DNA of 64,000 nucleotides from Streptomyces sp. SID8374 (GTDB lineage: Bacteria > Actinomycetota > Actinomycetes > Streptomycetales > Streptomycetaceae), in contig NZ_WWGH01000001.1 in NCBI RefSeq assembly GCF_009865135.1, positions 1,240,001-1,304,000 on the forward strand. The letters run 5' to 3'. The notes beneath the pieces were generated by a model. The model was given only the letters and a program-made list of their open reading frames with translations. It ran no database searches and was not told where the DNA came from. A program made the position numbers and the translations under genes. This document shows, piece by piece, positions 42,062 to 50,893 of this stretch; the first letter of the stretch is position 1, and each line of letters begins with the position of its first letter.

Positions 42062-43660
42062 TCAGGCGAGGGCGACGAGGTCCCGGTAGTCGGCACCCCA
42101 GAGGTCCTCGACGCCGTCCGGGAGCAGGATGATGCGCTCCGGCTGGAGCGCCTCGACCGCGCCCTCGTCGTGGGTGACGAGGACGACGGCGCCCTTGTAG
42201 GTGCGCAGCGCGCCGAGGATCTCCTCGCGGCTGGCGGGGTCGAGGTTGTTCGTCGGCTCGTCGAGGAGGAGCACGTTGGCGGAGGAGACGACCAGGGTCG
42301 CCAGCGCGAGCCGGGTCTTCTCGCCGCCGGAGAGCACCCCGGCGGGCTTGTCGACGTCGTCGCCGGAGAAGAGGAACGAGCCCAGCGTCTTGCGGACCGC
42401 GACGAGGTCGAGGTCGGGCGCGGCGGAGCGCATGTTCTCCAGGACCGTGCGCTCCGGGTCGAGGGTCTCGTGCTCCTGGGCGTAGTAGCCGAGCTTGAGG
42501 CCGTGGCCCTCGATGACCTGGCCGGTGTCGGGCTTTTCGGCGCCGCCGAGCAGGCGCAGCAGCGTCGTCTTGCCGGCGCCGTTGAGGCCGAGGATGACGA
42601 CGCGGGAGCCCTTGTCGATGGCGAGGTCGACGTCGGTGAAGATCTCCAGCGATCCGTACGACTTGGAGAGGCCCTCCGCCATCAGCGGGGTCTTGCCGCA
42701 GGGCGAGGGGTCGGGGAAGCGCAGCTTGGCGACCTTGTCGGAGACGCGTACGGCCTCCAGGCCCGAGAGCAGCCGGTCGGCGCGCTTGGCCATGTTCTGG
42801 GCGGCGACGGTCTTGGTGGCCTTGGCGCGCATCTTGTCGGCCTGCGCGTTGAGGGTCGCGGCCTTCTTCTCGGCGTTCTGGCGCTCGCGCTTGCGGCGCT
42901 TCTCGTCGGCCTCGCGCTGCTGCTGGTAGAGCTTCCAGCCCATGTTGTAGACGTCGATCTGGGAGCGGTTGGCGTCGAGGTAGAAGACCTTGTTGACGAC
43001 GGTCTCGACGAGTTCGACGTCGTGGGAGATCACGACGAAGCCGCCGCGGTAGGACTTCAGGTACTCGCGCAGCCAGACGATGGAGTCGGCGTCCAGGTGG
43101 TTGGTGGGCTCGTCGAGGAGCAGGGTGTCGGCGTCCGAGAAGAGGATCCGGGCCAACTCGACGCGGCGGCGCTGACCGCCGGAGAGCGTGTGCAGGGGCT
43201 GGCCGAGCACCCGGTCGGGCAGGCTGAGCGCGGCGGCGATGGTGGCGGCCTCGGCCTCGGCGGCGTACCCGCCCTTGGTGAGGAACTCCGTCTCCAGGCG
43301 CTCGTACTTCTTCATCGCCTTCTCGCGGGTGGCGCCCTTGCCGTTCGACATCCGCTCCTCGTTCTCGCGCATCTTGCGCAGGATCTCGTCGAGGCCCCGG
43401 GCGGAGAGGATTCGGTCGCGGGCGAGGATGTCGAGGTCGCCGGTGCGCGGGTCCTGCGGGAGGTAGCCGACCTCGCCGGAGCGGGTGATGGTGCCGCCGG
43501 CGGGGGTGCCCTCGCCCGCGAGGCACTTGGTGAGGGTGGTCTTGCCCGCCCCGTTGCGGCCGACCAGGCCGATGCGGTCGCCCTTGGCGATACGGAAGGA
43601 GGCGGACTCGATGAGGATGCGGGCGCCGGCGCGCAGCTCGATGCCGGAAGCGGTGATCAC
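42062..43660 (-). CDS. ABC-F family ATP-binding protein
   Basis: This 532-residue protein has two ABC domains and no membrane part. ABC1 (about 1-245) has GRNGAGKTT, LSGGQRRRVELAR and LLLDEPTNHLD. A charged linker of about 80 residues (ADEKRRKRERQNAEKKAAT) follows. ABC2 (about 325-530) has GLNGAGKTT, LSGGEKTRLAL and LLLDEPTNNLD. ABC-F proteins act on ribosomes, as translation factors or antibiotic-resistance proteins. This one resembles the housekeeping translation-factor group more than known resistance types, which is a judgement by eye. The GTG start is at 43658-43660. Confidence 0.9.
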   Translation of the reverse strand: MITASGIELRAGARILIESASFRIAKGDRIGLVGRNGAGKTTLTKCLAGEGTPAGGTITRSGEVGYLPQDPRTGDLDILARDRILSARGLDEILRKMRENEERMSNGKGATREKAMKKYERLETEFLTKGGYAAEAEAATIAAALSLPDRVLGQPLHTLSGGQRRRVELARILFSDADTLLLDEPTNHLDADSIVWLREYLKSYRGGFVVISHDVELVETVVNKVFYLDANRSQIDVYNMGWKLYQQQREADEKRRKRERQNAEKKAATLNAQADKMRAKATKTVAAQNMAKRADRLLSGLEAVRVSDKVAKLRFPDPSPCGKTPLMAEGLSKSYGSLEIFTDVDLAIDKGSRVVILGLNGAGKTTLLRLLGGAEKPDTGQVIEGHGLKLGYYAQEHETLDPERTVLENMRSAAPDLDLVAVRKTLGSFLFSGDDVDKPAGVLSGGEKTRLALATLVVSSANVLLLDEPTNNLDPASREEILGALRTYKGAVVLVTHDEGAVEALQPERIILLPDGVEDLWGADYRDLVALA

Positions 43661-43862
43661 GGAAAAACTCCAGGGCAGGTTGGACGGCGGAGGGACGAGG
43701 GCGGAGGTCTCTCGACGCCGCTAATGCGCAAGGAGAATGGCCATGGCCCCATTCTACTGGCGGTGTGCAACTGCTTTTCCGCGTGCCCGTCGGGGGTAAC
43801 CGTCCGATACTCGGCGCAGGGTGCCACCCCGGTCCCCGCCCGAGCCCGACGGAGGTGCGCCC

Positions 43863-44753
43863 GTGCAGTTCGACGATGACGCCGATCTGGACACATCCGA
43901 GGTCCAGGACGTGCGGGGCAGCCGGATCCCGGGCGGGCGGGCCACCGTGGGCGGCGGCATCGTGGGCGTGATCGCCCTGATCCTGGGGCTGCTCTTCGGT
44001 GTGGGCCCCGATCAGCTGGGCCTCTCCTCCGGCGATACGGAGCCCGGTCCGGCCTCCTCGTCGGCGGCGCAGGTGCAGGAGAGCTGCCTGAAGGGACAGG
44101 ACGCCAACAGCCGGGACGACTGCCGGACGGTGGCGGTGGTCAACAGCGTGCAGGACTTCTGGCGCCAGGAGTTCCAGCGGCGGGGCGGCAGTTACGGGGC
44201 CGCGCCGACGGTCCTGTTCAGCGAGCGGGTCTCCACGGCGTGCGGGGCCGCGACCTCGGCGGTGGGGCCCTTCTACTGCCCGGGTGACCGGAAGGTCTAT
44301 CTGGACCTGGGCTTCTTCGACGAGCTGCGGACGAAGTTCGGCTCCAGCGGCGGGCCGTTCGCCCAGGCGTACGTGGTGGCGCACGAGTACGGCCACCATG
44401 TGCAGAACCAGATGGGCACCCTGAGCCGGTCGCAGGACGGGCGGCAGGGCGCCGACAGCAACGCGGTGAAGGTGGAGCTCCAGGCCGACTGCTACGCCGG
44501 GGTCTGGGCGCACCACGCGACGACGACGCCGGACGAGTCGACGGGCCGGCCGCTGATCACGGAGCTGACCCGGGCGGACATCCGGGACGGCCTGGACGCG
44601 GCGGCGGCGGTCGGGGACGACCGGATCCAGGAGCGGTTCCAGGGCCGGGTGACCCCGGAGTCCTGGACGCACGGCTCGTCCGCGCAGCGCCAGCAGTGGT
44701 TCTCCACCGGGTTCCGCAGCGGCGACATGGGGCAGTGCAACACCTTCGCCTGA
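43863..44753 (+). CDS. Neutral zinc metallopeptidase (YpfJ family), membrane-anchored
   Basis: This 296-residue protein has an acidic cytoplasmic N-terminus with QFDDDADLDTSEV and one membrane helix (about 34-52, ATVGGGIVGVIALILGLLFG). The external domain carries HExxH (H174, E175, H178 in HEYGHH) and a downstream glutamate/aspartate in ELQADCYAGVWAHH. Six cysteines lie in the external part. GTG 43863 has GGAGGTG upstream, and this N-terminus is typical of the family. It is divergent from the ABC-F gene. Confidence 0.9.
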   Translation: MQFDDDADLDTSEVQDVRGSRIPGGRATVGGGIVGVIALILGLLFGVGPDQLGLSSGDTEPGPASSSAAQVQESCLKGQDANSRDDCRTVAVVNSVQDFWRQEFQRRGGSYGAAPTVLFSERVSTACGAATSAVGPFYCPGDRKVYLDLGFFDELRTKFGSSGGPFAQAYVVAHEYGHHVQNQMGTLSRSQDGRQGADSNAVKVELQADCYAGVWAHHATTTPDESTGRPLITELTRADIRDGLDAAAAVGDDRIQERFQGRVTPESWTHGSSAQRQQWFSTGFRSGDMGQCNTFA

Positions 44754-44859
44754 GCGGCCGGAGCGCCTTCGGGAGGGCATTGTCAGTGCCTGGTGGAAGA
44801 CTGAGACGCAGATCACAGCAAGTGGCTCGGTTGTACGGATGCCAGGAGAGGTGAGTGCG

Positions 44860-45273
44860 ATGGCAGGCGCGCCGCAGGGTGTTCCGACGGTGTATCCCAC
44901 ACTTCTGTACGACGACGCGAAGGCCGCGCTCAGGACGCTGACGCAGGGCTTCGGCTTCACCGAGGAGGCGGTCTACGAGGGCGAGAACGGCAGCGTGGTG
45001 CATGCCGAGCTGTCCTGCGGCAACGGAAGGGTGATGCTCGGCTCCAGGGGCGGTGAGGGAGTCTTCGCCCGGGCGATGGCGGGCGCGGGCCCGGCGGGGG
45101 TGTACGTGGTGGTGGACGAGGTGGACGAGCACTTCGCCCGGGCCCGGGCCTTCGGCGTGGAGATCCTGATGGAGCCGACGGACCAGGACTACGGCTCGCG
45201 GGACTACATGGCGCGGGACGCCGAGGGCAACGTATGGAGCTTCGGGACGTACGCGCCGGGGTCCGCCGGCTGA
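44860..45273 (+). CDS. VOC-superfamily (glyoxalase/bleomycin-resistance-like) protein
   Basis: This 137-residue protein has the VOC fold: YPTLLYDDAKAALRTLTQGFGF, HAELSCGNGRVMLGS, YVVVDEVDEHFARARAFGVEILMEPTDQDYGSRDY, and the C-terminal DAEGNVWSFGTY. The metal ligands would be H57-like, Tyr and Glu; the reaction is unknown. ATG 44860 has GGAGAGG upstream. The terminator stem overlaps its stop codon. Confidence 0.83.
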   Translation: MAGAPQGVPTVYPTLLYDDAKAALRTLTQGFGFTEEAVYEGENGSVVHAELSCGNGRVMLGSRGGEGVFARAMAGAGPAGVYVVVDEVDEHFARARAFGVEILMEPTDQDYGSRDYMARDAEGNVWSFGTYAPGSAG

Positions 45274-45287
45274 GTGCGGCGGACCCC
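45258..45287. terminator. Hairpin overlapping a stop codon
   Basis: GGGGTCCGCCG and its complement form an 11-bp stem, with the VOC gene's TGA in the loop. It lies between convergent genes and may act in both directions. Confidence 0.65.
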
Positions 45288-45300
45288 GGCGGCGGTGGGC

Positions 45301-46707
45301 TCAGGCTCCGCCGGTGTGGACCTGGAACGCGGCCCGGCGGACCGCCTTGGCCAGGGCCGGGTCTGGGTGGGCGGCGGCCAGGGCGACCAGGACCTGGACC
45401 GTGCGCGGGTGGCCGACGGCCCTGACCTCGTCGAGGAGGGCCGGCACGGTGCCCTGGACGGCGGAGTCGAGGTGGCGCACCAGCAGGCCGGTCTCGCCGT
45501 GGTCGGCGACGGCGGCCGCGGTGTCGACCCAGAGCCAGGTGGCCTCCTCGCGGCTGAGGATCTCCTGCGCGTCGTCCGGGTCGGCCCCCTCGTACTCGGC
45601 GAGCCAGAGCAGCGCGTAGGGCCGCAGCGACGGGTGGGTGACCACCGCGCGGACCTCGGGTTCGGCGGGGGCGCCGACGACCCGCAGCGCCTCGAAGGCC
45701 AGGCCGCGCAGCAGCGCGTCCTCGCCCCGGGCGACGGCGAGCAGTTCGGCGACGGCGCTGCCGACCGTACGGGCGGCGAGCCAGGCGCGGTATTCGTCGC
45801 GGGCCGGTCCGGGGGTGAGCCGGGCGCAGCCGAGGAGCATGTCGGCGGCGGACTGTTCGATGTTCCCGGCCGGGCTCTGGGCGGCGACGCAGATCTGTTC
45901 CAGCTTGACCCAGACCGCCCAGTTGCCGAGCGGGGTGAGGGTGGCGTGCCCGTTGCCGAGGGTCAGCGCGCCGACGGCGGCGAGGCCTTCAAGGGCCCAG
46001 TCGAGGAGCAGGGCGTCGAGGTCGGCGCTCCGCTCCGGTGCCGGGGCGGCCGGGCGCTGCTCGGCGGCCGGGTCACTCGGGCCTCCCGCTCTGCCCGCCC
46101 CGTACGGCACCTCGCAGCGCTCCTCCTGGAGCTCGGCGATGCGCTGGGCGAGGAGGTCGAGGAGCGCGGGTACGGCGACGGGGCCCGCGGAGAGCTGGAG
46201 GAGGGAGAGCACCTGGGGCACGGCCTCGACGGCCTCGGCGACCGCTCCGGCCTCGATGCCCTCGGGCGAGGCGTGGACGAGCGACCAGGCGTCGAAGAGC
46301 GCGACCCAGCCGCGCAGCACCGCCGAGTCGTCCCGGTCCCAGGCGCGCAGACGCCAGCCGGGGCGGGCGGTGTCGCCGTGCAGTTCGATGAGGCCGGCCA
46401 GCCGGGCCCGGTCCCAGCCCGCACGGACCTGGGCCGGGGAGAGCTCCAGGGCCGTCGCGGCCCGTTCGAGGGCCTGGGTGGCGAGCGGTGCGGCGCTGCC
46501 GGGGGCGCCGGCCGCCCAGTGGGCAATGCGTACGGCGTCGGCGAGGACCGCCCTGGCCTGGCGGGCCAGTTCGGGGCGGGGCGGGGTGCCCTCGGGGGGC
46601 CGGGGGGCCGGCCTGGTGCGCCGGGTGGACACCGCCTTGCGGGCGGTGGCAAGGGGTCGCGGGCGGACAAGTCGCAGCCTGGAGTCGCGCGGGGTACGGG
46701 ACGTCAC
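45301..46707 (-). CDS. Large hypothetical protein, helical-repeat like
   Basis: This soluble protein of about 468 residues is rich in Ala/Leu. It has an Arg/Pro-rich N-terminus (RLRLVRPRPLATARKAVSTRR). A possible winged-helix-like segment follows (LATQALERAATALELSPAQVRAGWDRARLAGLI...RPGWRL). The C-terminal part looks like HEAT-type helical repeats (ALLRGLAFEALRVVG, EVRAVVTHPSLRPYALLWL, TVQVLVALAAAHPDPALAKAVRRAAF). I do not recognise a family. The start is uncertain: the GTG at 46705-46707 gives a plausible N-terminus, while an ATG at 46815 would add 36 residues. Confidence 0.7.
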   Translation of the reverse strand: MTSRTPRDSRLRLVRPRPLATARKAVSTRRTRPAPRPPEGTPPRPELARQARAVLADAVRIAHWAAGAPGSAAPLATQALERAATALELSPAQVRAGWDRARLAGLIELHGDTARPGWRLRAWDRDDSAVLRGWVALFDAWSLVHASPEGIEAGAVAEAVEAVPQVLSLLQLSAGPVAVPALLDLLAQRIAELQEERCEVPYGAGRAGGPSDPAAEQRPAAPAPERSADLDALLLDWALEGLAAVGALTLGNGHATLTPLGNWAVWVKLEQICVAAQSPAGNIEQSAADMLLGCARLTPGPARDEYRAWLAARTVGSAVAELLAVARGEDALLRGLAFEALRVVGAPAEPEVRAVVTHPSLRPYALLWLAEYEGADPDDAQEILSREEATWLWVDTAAAVADHGETGLLVRHLDSAVQGTVPALLDEVRAVGHPRTVQVLVALAAAHPDPALAKAVRRAAFQVHTGGA

Positions 46708-46816
46708 GGGAGCAGTCTTGCCTCTGACGGCCCGAAAGCCCAAACGGAAGGCGTTTCCCCGGTCGCCGCGCGGTTTCCCGGGGCCGGTGACCAAAGGGAC
46801 CGATCCCCGCATCACC

Positions 46817-47944
46817 TCACATCAGGGGCGTGAGGAAGCGCCTGAGGGCCTCTTCGTAGCGGGCGGGATCGGCGTTCCACATCGACGCATGCGGAGCCTG
46901 CTGTACGGCGTGGAGGCTGACCAGGTCCGGCCGGCGGGCGGCGAGCGCCTCGGAGGGGCCCCAGGGGGCGATCGTGTCGTCCGGGCCGTGCAGGATCAGC
47001 GTCGGGGCGGGCAGCGCGTCGGCCAGGGAGGCGTCGAGGAGCGGTGCCGTGGTCATCCCGGTCCGGCCCTGGGCTGCGCGGACGGCCAGCGGCAGCAGGG
47101 CGGCGGGGACTCCGCGGGCGGCGGCCAGGGCGCGCAGGGTGGTCGTCCAGTCCAGGACCGGGGAGTCCAGGACGAGGCCGCCGACGCGCTCGCGGAGCGG
47201 GGAGTTCACGGCGGCGTGCAGGGCCGTGGAGGCGCCGGTGGACCAGCCGTACAGGATCACGTTCCGGGCGCCGTAGCGGACGGCGAAGCGCATCGCGGCG
47301 TCCAGGTCGCGCCACTCGGAGGCGCCGAGGTGGCCGAGGCCGTCGGCGGGGCGGGGGGCTCCGGCGTCGCCCCGGTAGGCGATGTCCAGCACGGGGAGCT
47401 GCTGGCCGCTCAGGAAGCCCATCAGGTTCATGGGGTGCGCGCGGGTGGTGCCGAGGCCGTGCGCGGTGATGACCCAGGTGTCGCGGTCGCCGGGGACCCA
47501 CCAGGCGGGCAGTCCGCCGAGCTCGCCGGGGATCTCGACCTCCCGGTACTCCAGGCCGAGGGCGCTGCCCGGGTCCCCGCGGTACAGCTCGGGGGTGAGG
47601 CGGACCTTGTCGCCCGGCTCCAGGACGCCGTGGGTGATCTGCTCCAGGGTGCGCACGACGGTGTCGGCGGTGGACTCGGCCCCCTCGACGACGGGGCCGA
47701 CCACGGCGTGGACGCCGGGGCCCTCGATGCCGTACGTACCGGGGCGCAGCGCGGTGAGGGAGCGGGTCAGGGTGACCTGCCGGATCGCCGTGGCGTGCAC
47801 GGTGAGTCTGCGGTCGGTGGGGAGGGGTCGTCCGGGCGCCGCCTTGAGGGCGGCGTCGCTGGCGTACCGGCCGGCCGCGACCGCTGCCGCTCCGGCGCCG
47901 AGGATCGTGGTGACGGCCGTTGCCGTCGCAGTTGCCGGGCGCAC
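46817..47944 (-). CDS. Alpha/beta hydrolase
   Basis: This protein of about 375 residues has an N-terminal hydrophobic segment (about 8-22) that could be a signal or membrane anchor. An all-beta insertion follows, then an alpha/beta hydrolase domain from about residue 150. The nucleophile elbow is GWSTGAS. The acid is probably D in LHGPDDTIAP, and the histidine lies near the C-terminus in QQAPHASMW. This arrangement is like prolyl-oligopeptidase-type esterases; the substrate is unknown. The GTG at 47942-47944 is my best start. Longer starts read through an Arg/Pro-rich stretch that looks non-coding. Confidence 0.8.
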   Translation of the reverse strand: MRPATATATAVTTILGAGAAAVAAGRYASDAALKAAPGRPLPTDRRLTVHATAIRQVTLTRSLTALRPGTYGIEGPGVHAVVGPVVEGAESTADTVVRTLEQITHGVLEPGDKVRLTPELYRGDPGSALGLEYREVEIPGELGGLPAWWVPGDRDTWVITAHGLGTTRAHPMNLMGFLSGQQLPVLDIAYRGDAGAPRPADGLGHLGASEWRDLDAAMRFAVRYGARNVILYGWSTGASTALHAAVNSPLRERVGGLVLDSPVLDWTTTLRALAAARGVPAALLPLAVRAAQGRTGMTTAPLLDASLADALPAPTLILHGPDDTIAPWGPSEALAARRPDLVSLHAVQQAPHASMWNADPARYEEALRRFLTPLM

Positions 47945-48024
47945 CGCTTCAGTGTCGTGGGGCGGGCGGCGCGATGCCAGTGGGCGGGGGCCGTCCGGTG
48001 CGGCGGGGCGGGCGGTGCGCCGGG

Positions 48025-48684
48025 TCAGCCGGGCTGCCCGTACCCCTTGAGCGCCTCGGTCACCTCGGCCAGCTGGGCTTCGCTGAGCAGGGCCGGGGTG
48101 CGGCCCGGCAGCGCGCTCGCGGTGAGCCAGAGGCGGCAGAGCCACTCCAGTTGGGCGGTGCGTTCATAGGCCTGGTCGAGGGTGGCGCCGTAGGTGACGG
48201 TGCCGTGGTTGGCCAGCAGGCAGCCGGTGCGGTCCTGGAGGGCGGTGAGCATGGATGCGGCCAGCTCGGGGGTGCCGTAGCGGGCGTAGGGAGCGGTGCG
48301 GACGGGGCCGCCGAGGATGGCGGCCGCGTAGTGCACGAGCGGCACCTCGGTGACGAGGGTGGAGACGGCGGTGGCGTGCACCGCGTGGGTGTGGACCACG
48401 GCGGCGGCGTCGGTCTCCCCGTAGACGGCGAGGTGGAGGGGGAGTTCGCTGGTCGGCTTCAGCTCGCCGAGGACCTGGCGGCCGTCCAGGCCGACGCCGA
48501 CGGCGTCCCCGGGTCCGAGCCGGTCGTAGGGCACGCCGCTGGGGGTCACCAGGACCAGGTCTCCGACGCGGGCCGACACATTGCCGGAGGTGCCGACGAC
48601 CAGGCCTTCGGCGGCGCTCCGGCGGGCGGTCGCGACCACGTCCCGCCAGGCCAGGGCGACGGATTCCGGCTGCTGCTCGCTCAT
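48025..48684 (-). CDS. Class II aldolase/adducin-family protein
   Basis: This 219-residue protein resembles L-fuculose-phosphate aldolase. It has GTSGNVSARVG (phosphate binding), SGVPYDRL, the zinc ligands in VHTHAVHATA and a third histidine in LLANHGTVTYG. The C-terminal motif is ERTAQLEWLCRL. It probably cleaves or epimerises a sugar or tetritol phosphate; the substrate is unknown. ATG 48684 is well placed. It is on the minus strand, divergent from pit. Confidence 0.87.
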   Translation of the reverse strand: MSEQQPESVALAWRDVVATARRSAAEGLVVGTSGNVSARVGDLVLVTPSGVPYDRLGPGDAVGVGLDGRQVLGELKPTSELPLHLAVYGETDAAAVVHTHAVHATAVSTLVTEVPLVHYAAAILGGPVRTAPYARYGTPELAASMLTALQDRTGCLLANHGTVTYGATLDQAYERTAQLEWLCRLWLTASALPGRTPALLSEAQLAEVTEALKGYGQPG

Positions 48685-48892
48685 GGGGCGAGCGTAGGGG
48701 CGGTGGCCGGAAACCGGAACGTCGTCCCCCACGTGACGGGGATCTCTTCCGGGGCCGGATGTGACCGTCAAAAACTTCGCCAACGAGGAGCAAAGGGCAG
48801 ACCAGCCCGTGCCCCACCCGCGTCCCGCAACCTCACCCGCACACAAGCGGAATCACCGCACTCCGATTCGAGTCACCACAGCGCCCCGCCCA

Positions 48893-48914
48893 GTTCATCT
48901 TCCGTTCACCCAGG
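48893..48914 (+). promoter_or_regulatory. Candidate PHO box (PhoP operator) upstream of pit
   Basis: Two 11-base direct repeats lie end to end: GTTCATCTTCC (48893-48903) and GTTCACCCAGG (48904-48914). They match the PhoP direct-repeat unit that begins GTTCA in Streptomyces. They lie 48 bases before the pit start, where binding would affect transcription. Confidence 0.7.
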
Positions 48915-48961
48915 TTGCCTACGGTCCACGAGCCACTGACGTCGAACGATTGCCTGGGTAA

Positions 48962-50230
48962 ATGGAACACATCACGCTGCTGCTCGCGATTGTGGTCGTG
49001 ACAGCTCTCGTGTTCGATTTCACGAACGGTTTCCACGACACCGCCAACGCGATGGCAACGACCATCTCGACCGGCGCACTGAAGCCCAAGACAGCGGTGG
49101 CCATGTCCGCCGTTCTCAACCTCATCGGCGCGTTCCTGTCAGTGGAGGTCGCCAAGACGATCTCCGGCGGGATCGTCAACGAGAACGGCCTCAGAACCGA
49201 GGTCATCTTCGCGGCGCTCGTCGGCGCCATCCTGTGGAACCTGCTGACCTGGCTGGTCGGCCTGCCCTCCAGCTCCTCCCACGCCCTGTTCGGCGGTCTG
49301 ATCGGTGCGGCAGTCATGTCGGCCGGCTGGTCCTCGATCAACGGCGGCACCGTCGTCACCAAGGTGCTGCTCCCCGCGATCGCCGCCCCGCTGGTCGCCG
49401 GTCTCGCCGCGATGCTGGCCACGAAGCTGACGTACCGGATCAACCGGAACGTCACCGACGAGAACCAGCTCAAGTCGACGGCCAAGGGCTACCGGGCCGG
49501 ACAGATCGCCTCGGCCGGTCTCGTCTCGCTCGCCCACGGCACCAACGACGCCCAGAAGACGATGGGCATCATCACCCTCGCTTTGGTCACCGGCGGCGTC
49601 CTCGCCCCCGGCTCCAACCCGCCGATGTGGGTCATCGTCTCCGCCGGTGTCGCCATCGCGCTCGGCACCTACCTCGGCGGCTGGCGCATCATCCGCACCA
49701 TGGGCAAGGGCCTCACCGACCTCCAGCCGCCGCAGGGCTTCGCCGCCCAGACCAGCGCGGCCACGGTCATCCTGGCCTCCTCGCACCTCGGCTTCTCGCT
49801 CTCCACCACCCAGTCCTGCTCGGGTGCCGTGATGGGCGCGGGCCTCGGCCGCAAGGGCGGCGTGGTCCGCTGGTCCACCGCCACCCGGATGTTCGTCGCC
49901 TGGGGCCTGACGCTCCCGGCCGCGGGCCTGGTCGGCGCGGGCGCCGAGTTCCTCACCAAGCAAGGCCCGTGGGGCATCACCACCACCGCGATCCTGCTGG
50001 TCGGCGGCTCCTTCGCCATCTGGGTGGCCTCGCGCCGCCAGCCGGTGGACCACACCAACGTCAACGACACCGAGGTCACGGTGGACGACGAGCCCCAGGG
50101 TGTCGTCACCACCGCCATGGCCGCGGTCGCGCCGCCGCCCATCGGCGGTCCGGCCGCCGACCTCTCGACCACCATCCCGGCCCCGGCCTCGGCGCCCGAC
50201 GACACAGCCCGCCCCGCGGCGACGGTGTAA
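48962..50230 (+). CDS. pit: Low-affinity inorganic phosphate transporter, Pit family
   Basis: This 422-residue membrane protein has about ten helices and the two Pit signature repeats: FDFTNGFHDTANAMATTISTGAL near the N-terminus and SLAHGTNDAQKTMGII in the middle. Pit proteins move metal-phosphate complexes using the proton gradient. The C-terminus (about 375-422) is a Pro/Ala-rich cytoplasmic tail. The ATG follows a leader containing a PHO box, and a 76-residue membrane protein is encoded 12 bases downstream. This fits S. coelicolor pitH2 by gene order. Confidence 0.93.
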   Translation: MEHITLLLAIVVVTALVFDFTNGFHDTANAMATTISTGALKPKTAVAMSAVLNLIGAFLSVEVAKTISGGIVNENGLRTEVIFAALVGAILWNLLTWLVGLPSSSSHALFGGLIGAAVMSAGWSSINGGTVVTKVLLPAIAAPLVAGLAAMLATKLTYRINRNVTDENQLKSTAKGYRAGQIASAGLVSLAHGTNDAQKTMGIITLALVTGGVLAPGSNPPMWVIVSAGVAIALGTYLGGWRIIRTMGKGLTDLQPPQGFAAQTSAATVILASSHLGFSLSTTQSCSGAVMGAGLGRKGGVVRWSTATRMFVAWGLTLPAAGLVGAGAEFLTKQGPWGITTTAILLVGGSFAIWVASRRQPVDHTNVNDTEVTVDDEPQGVVTTAMAAVAPPPIGGPAADLSTTIPAPASAPDDTARPAATV

Positions 50231-50242
50231 GGACAGATCCGT

Positions 50243-50473
50243 ATGAAAATCGACTGGGCAGCTCTCGCCTCCGTCTTCGGTGTCAGTCTCGTGGTCACCG
50301 TCGCGCTGGTCGGCGTCTTCACCCTGGGCATCGTCGCCCTCTCCAAGCTGTCGGCCACGGCCGCCGGCGGCGCCTCCGGCGGTTCGGCCGCACTGGCGCG
50401 CACCGGCGCGTACGCCTGCTTCGCGGCGTGCGCGGCGGCGGTCGCGTACGGGATCTATCTGATCGTCGCCTGA
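50243..50473 (+). CDS. Small two-helix membrane protein co-transcribed with pit
   Basis: This 76-residue protein has two membrane helices (about 9-33 and 54-75) and a Gly/Ser/Ala loop. It starts 12 bases after the pit stop, with a GGA-rich site before the ATG. It probably modulates or stabilises the phosphate transporter, from operon position only. A 13-bp terminator stem follows. Confidence 0.8.
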   Translation: MKIDWAALASVFGVSLVVTVALVGVFTLGIVALSKLSATAAGGASGGSAALARTGAYACFAACAAAVAYGIYLIVA

Positions 50474-50494
50474 CGCGCCCCACCGCACTCCTTC

Positions 50495-50524
50495 GGGCCG
50501 GACACACCACCGTGTGTCCGGCCC
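50495..50524 (+). terminator. Hairpin terminator of the pit operon
   Basis: GGGCCGGACACAC and its complement form a 13-bp perfect stem with loop CACC. It separates the pit operon from the cobalamin riboswitch. Confidence 0.82.
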
Positions 50525-50612
50525 GATGTGCGTCTGCGCACACTGGACCTCCGCAGGTCAACAGCAAGTTGACGGCCGTTCTCGCAGCGTGGTGGACTGC
50601 CGGAGCCATTTA

Positions 50613-50765
50613 CGGCGACAGAAGAGGAAGCCGGTGCGAATCCGGCGCGGTCCCGCCACTGTCACCGGGGAGCACTCCCCCACACCGGATGTCACGGCCC
50701 TCCGCACGAGGGCTGGAAGGCCGGGGGAACTGCGGATCCGGGAAGCCAGGAGACTCTTGTCGCCG
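50613..50765 (+). ncRNA. Cobalamin (B12) riboswitch
   Basis: The conserved core is present: AGCCGGTGCGAATCCGGCGC, GGTCCCGCCACTGT and GGAAGCCAGGAGACTC. The ends pair as P1: CGGCGACA (50613-50620) with TGTCGCCG (50758-50765), an 8-bp perfect stem. It is in the leader of cobD, so B12 should repress the operon. The expression platform is not obvious. A small reading frame lies between the aptamer and cobD. Confidence 0.92.
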
Positions 50766-50809
50766 GTCACGTCGAACCAGGGCGCGGACCCTGAGTGAGG
50801 ACATAAGCC

Positions 50810-50890
50810 ATGCCCGGCCGCCGTGCGCCGCACCCTGTGCCTCTTCCCGTACCTCTTCATGCCGGAACGCCTCTGCCCGCGGCGGCCTGA
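50810..50890 (+). CDS. 26-codon upstream ORF between riboswitch and cobD
   Basis: An ATG at 50810 with GAGG 9 bases upstream opens a 26-residue frame (MPGRRAPHPVPLPVPLHAG..., Pro-rich). It stops 3 bases before the cobD GTG. It could couple ribosome entry, controlled by the riboswitch, to cobD translation. The peptide itself resembles nothing I know. Confidence 0.4.
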   Translation: MPGRRAPHPVPLPVPLHAGTPLPAAA

Positions 50891-50893
50891 ACC

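Noticed and set aside
41991..44960. 989-codon minus-strand frame spanning the ABC-F gene and its neighbours
   Set aside because: It crosses several real genes in the wrong frame and has Arg/Pro-rich shadow composition.
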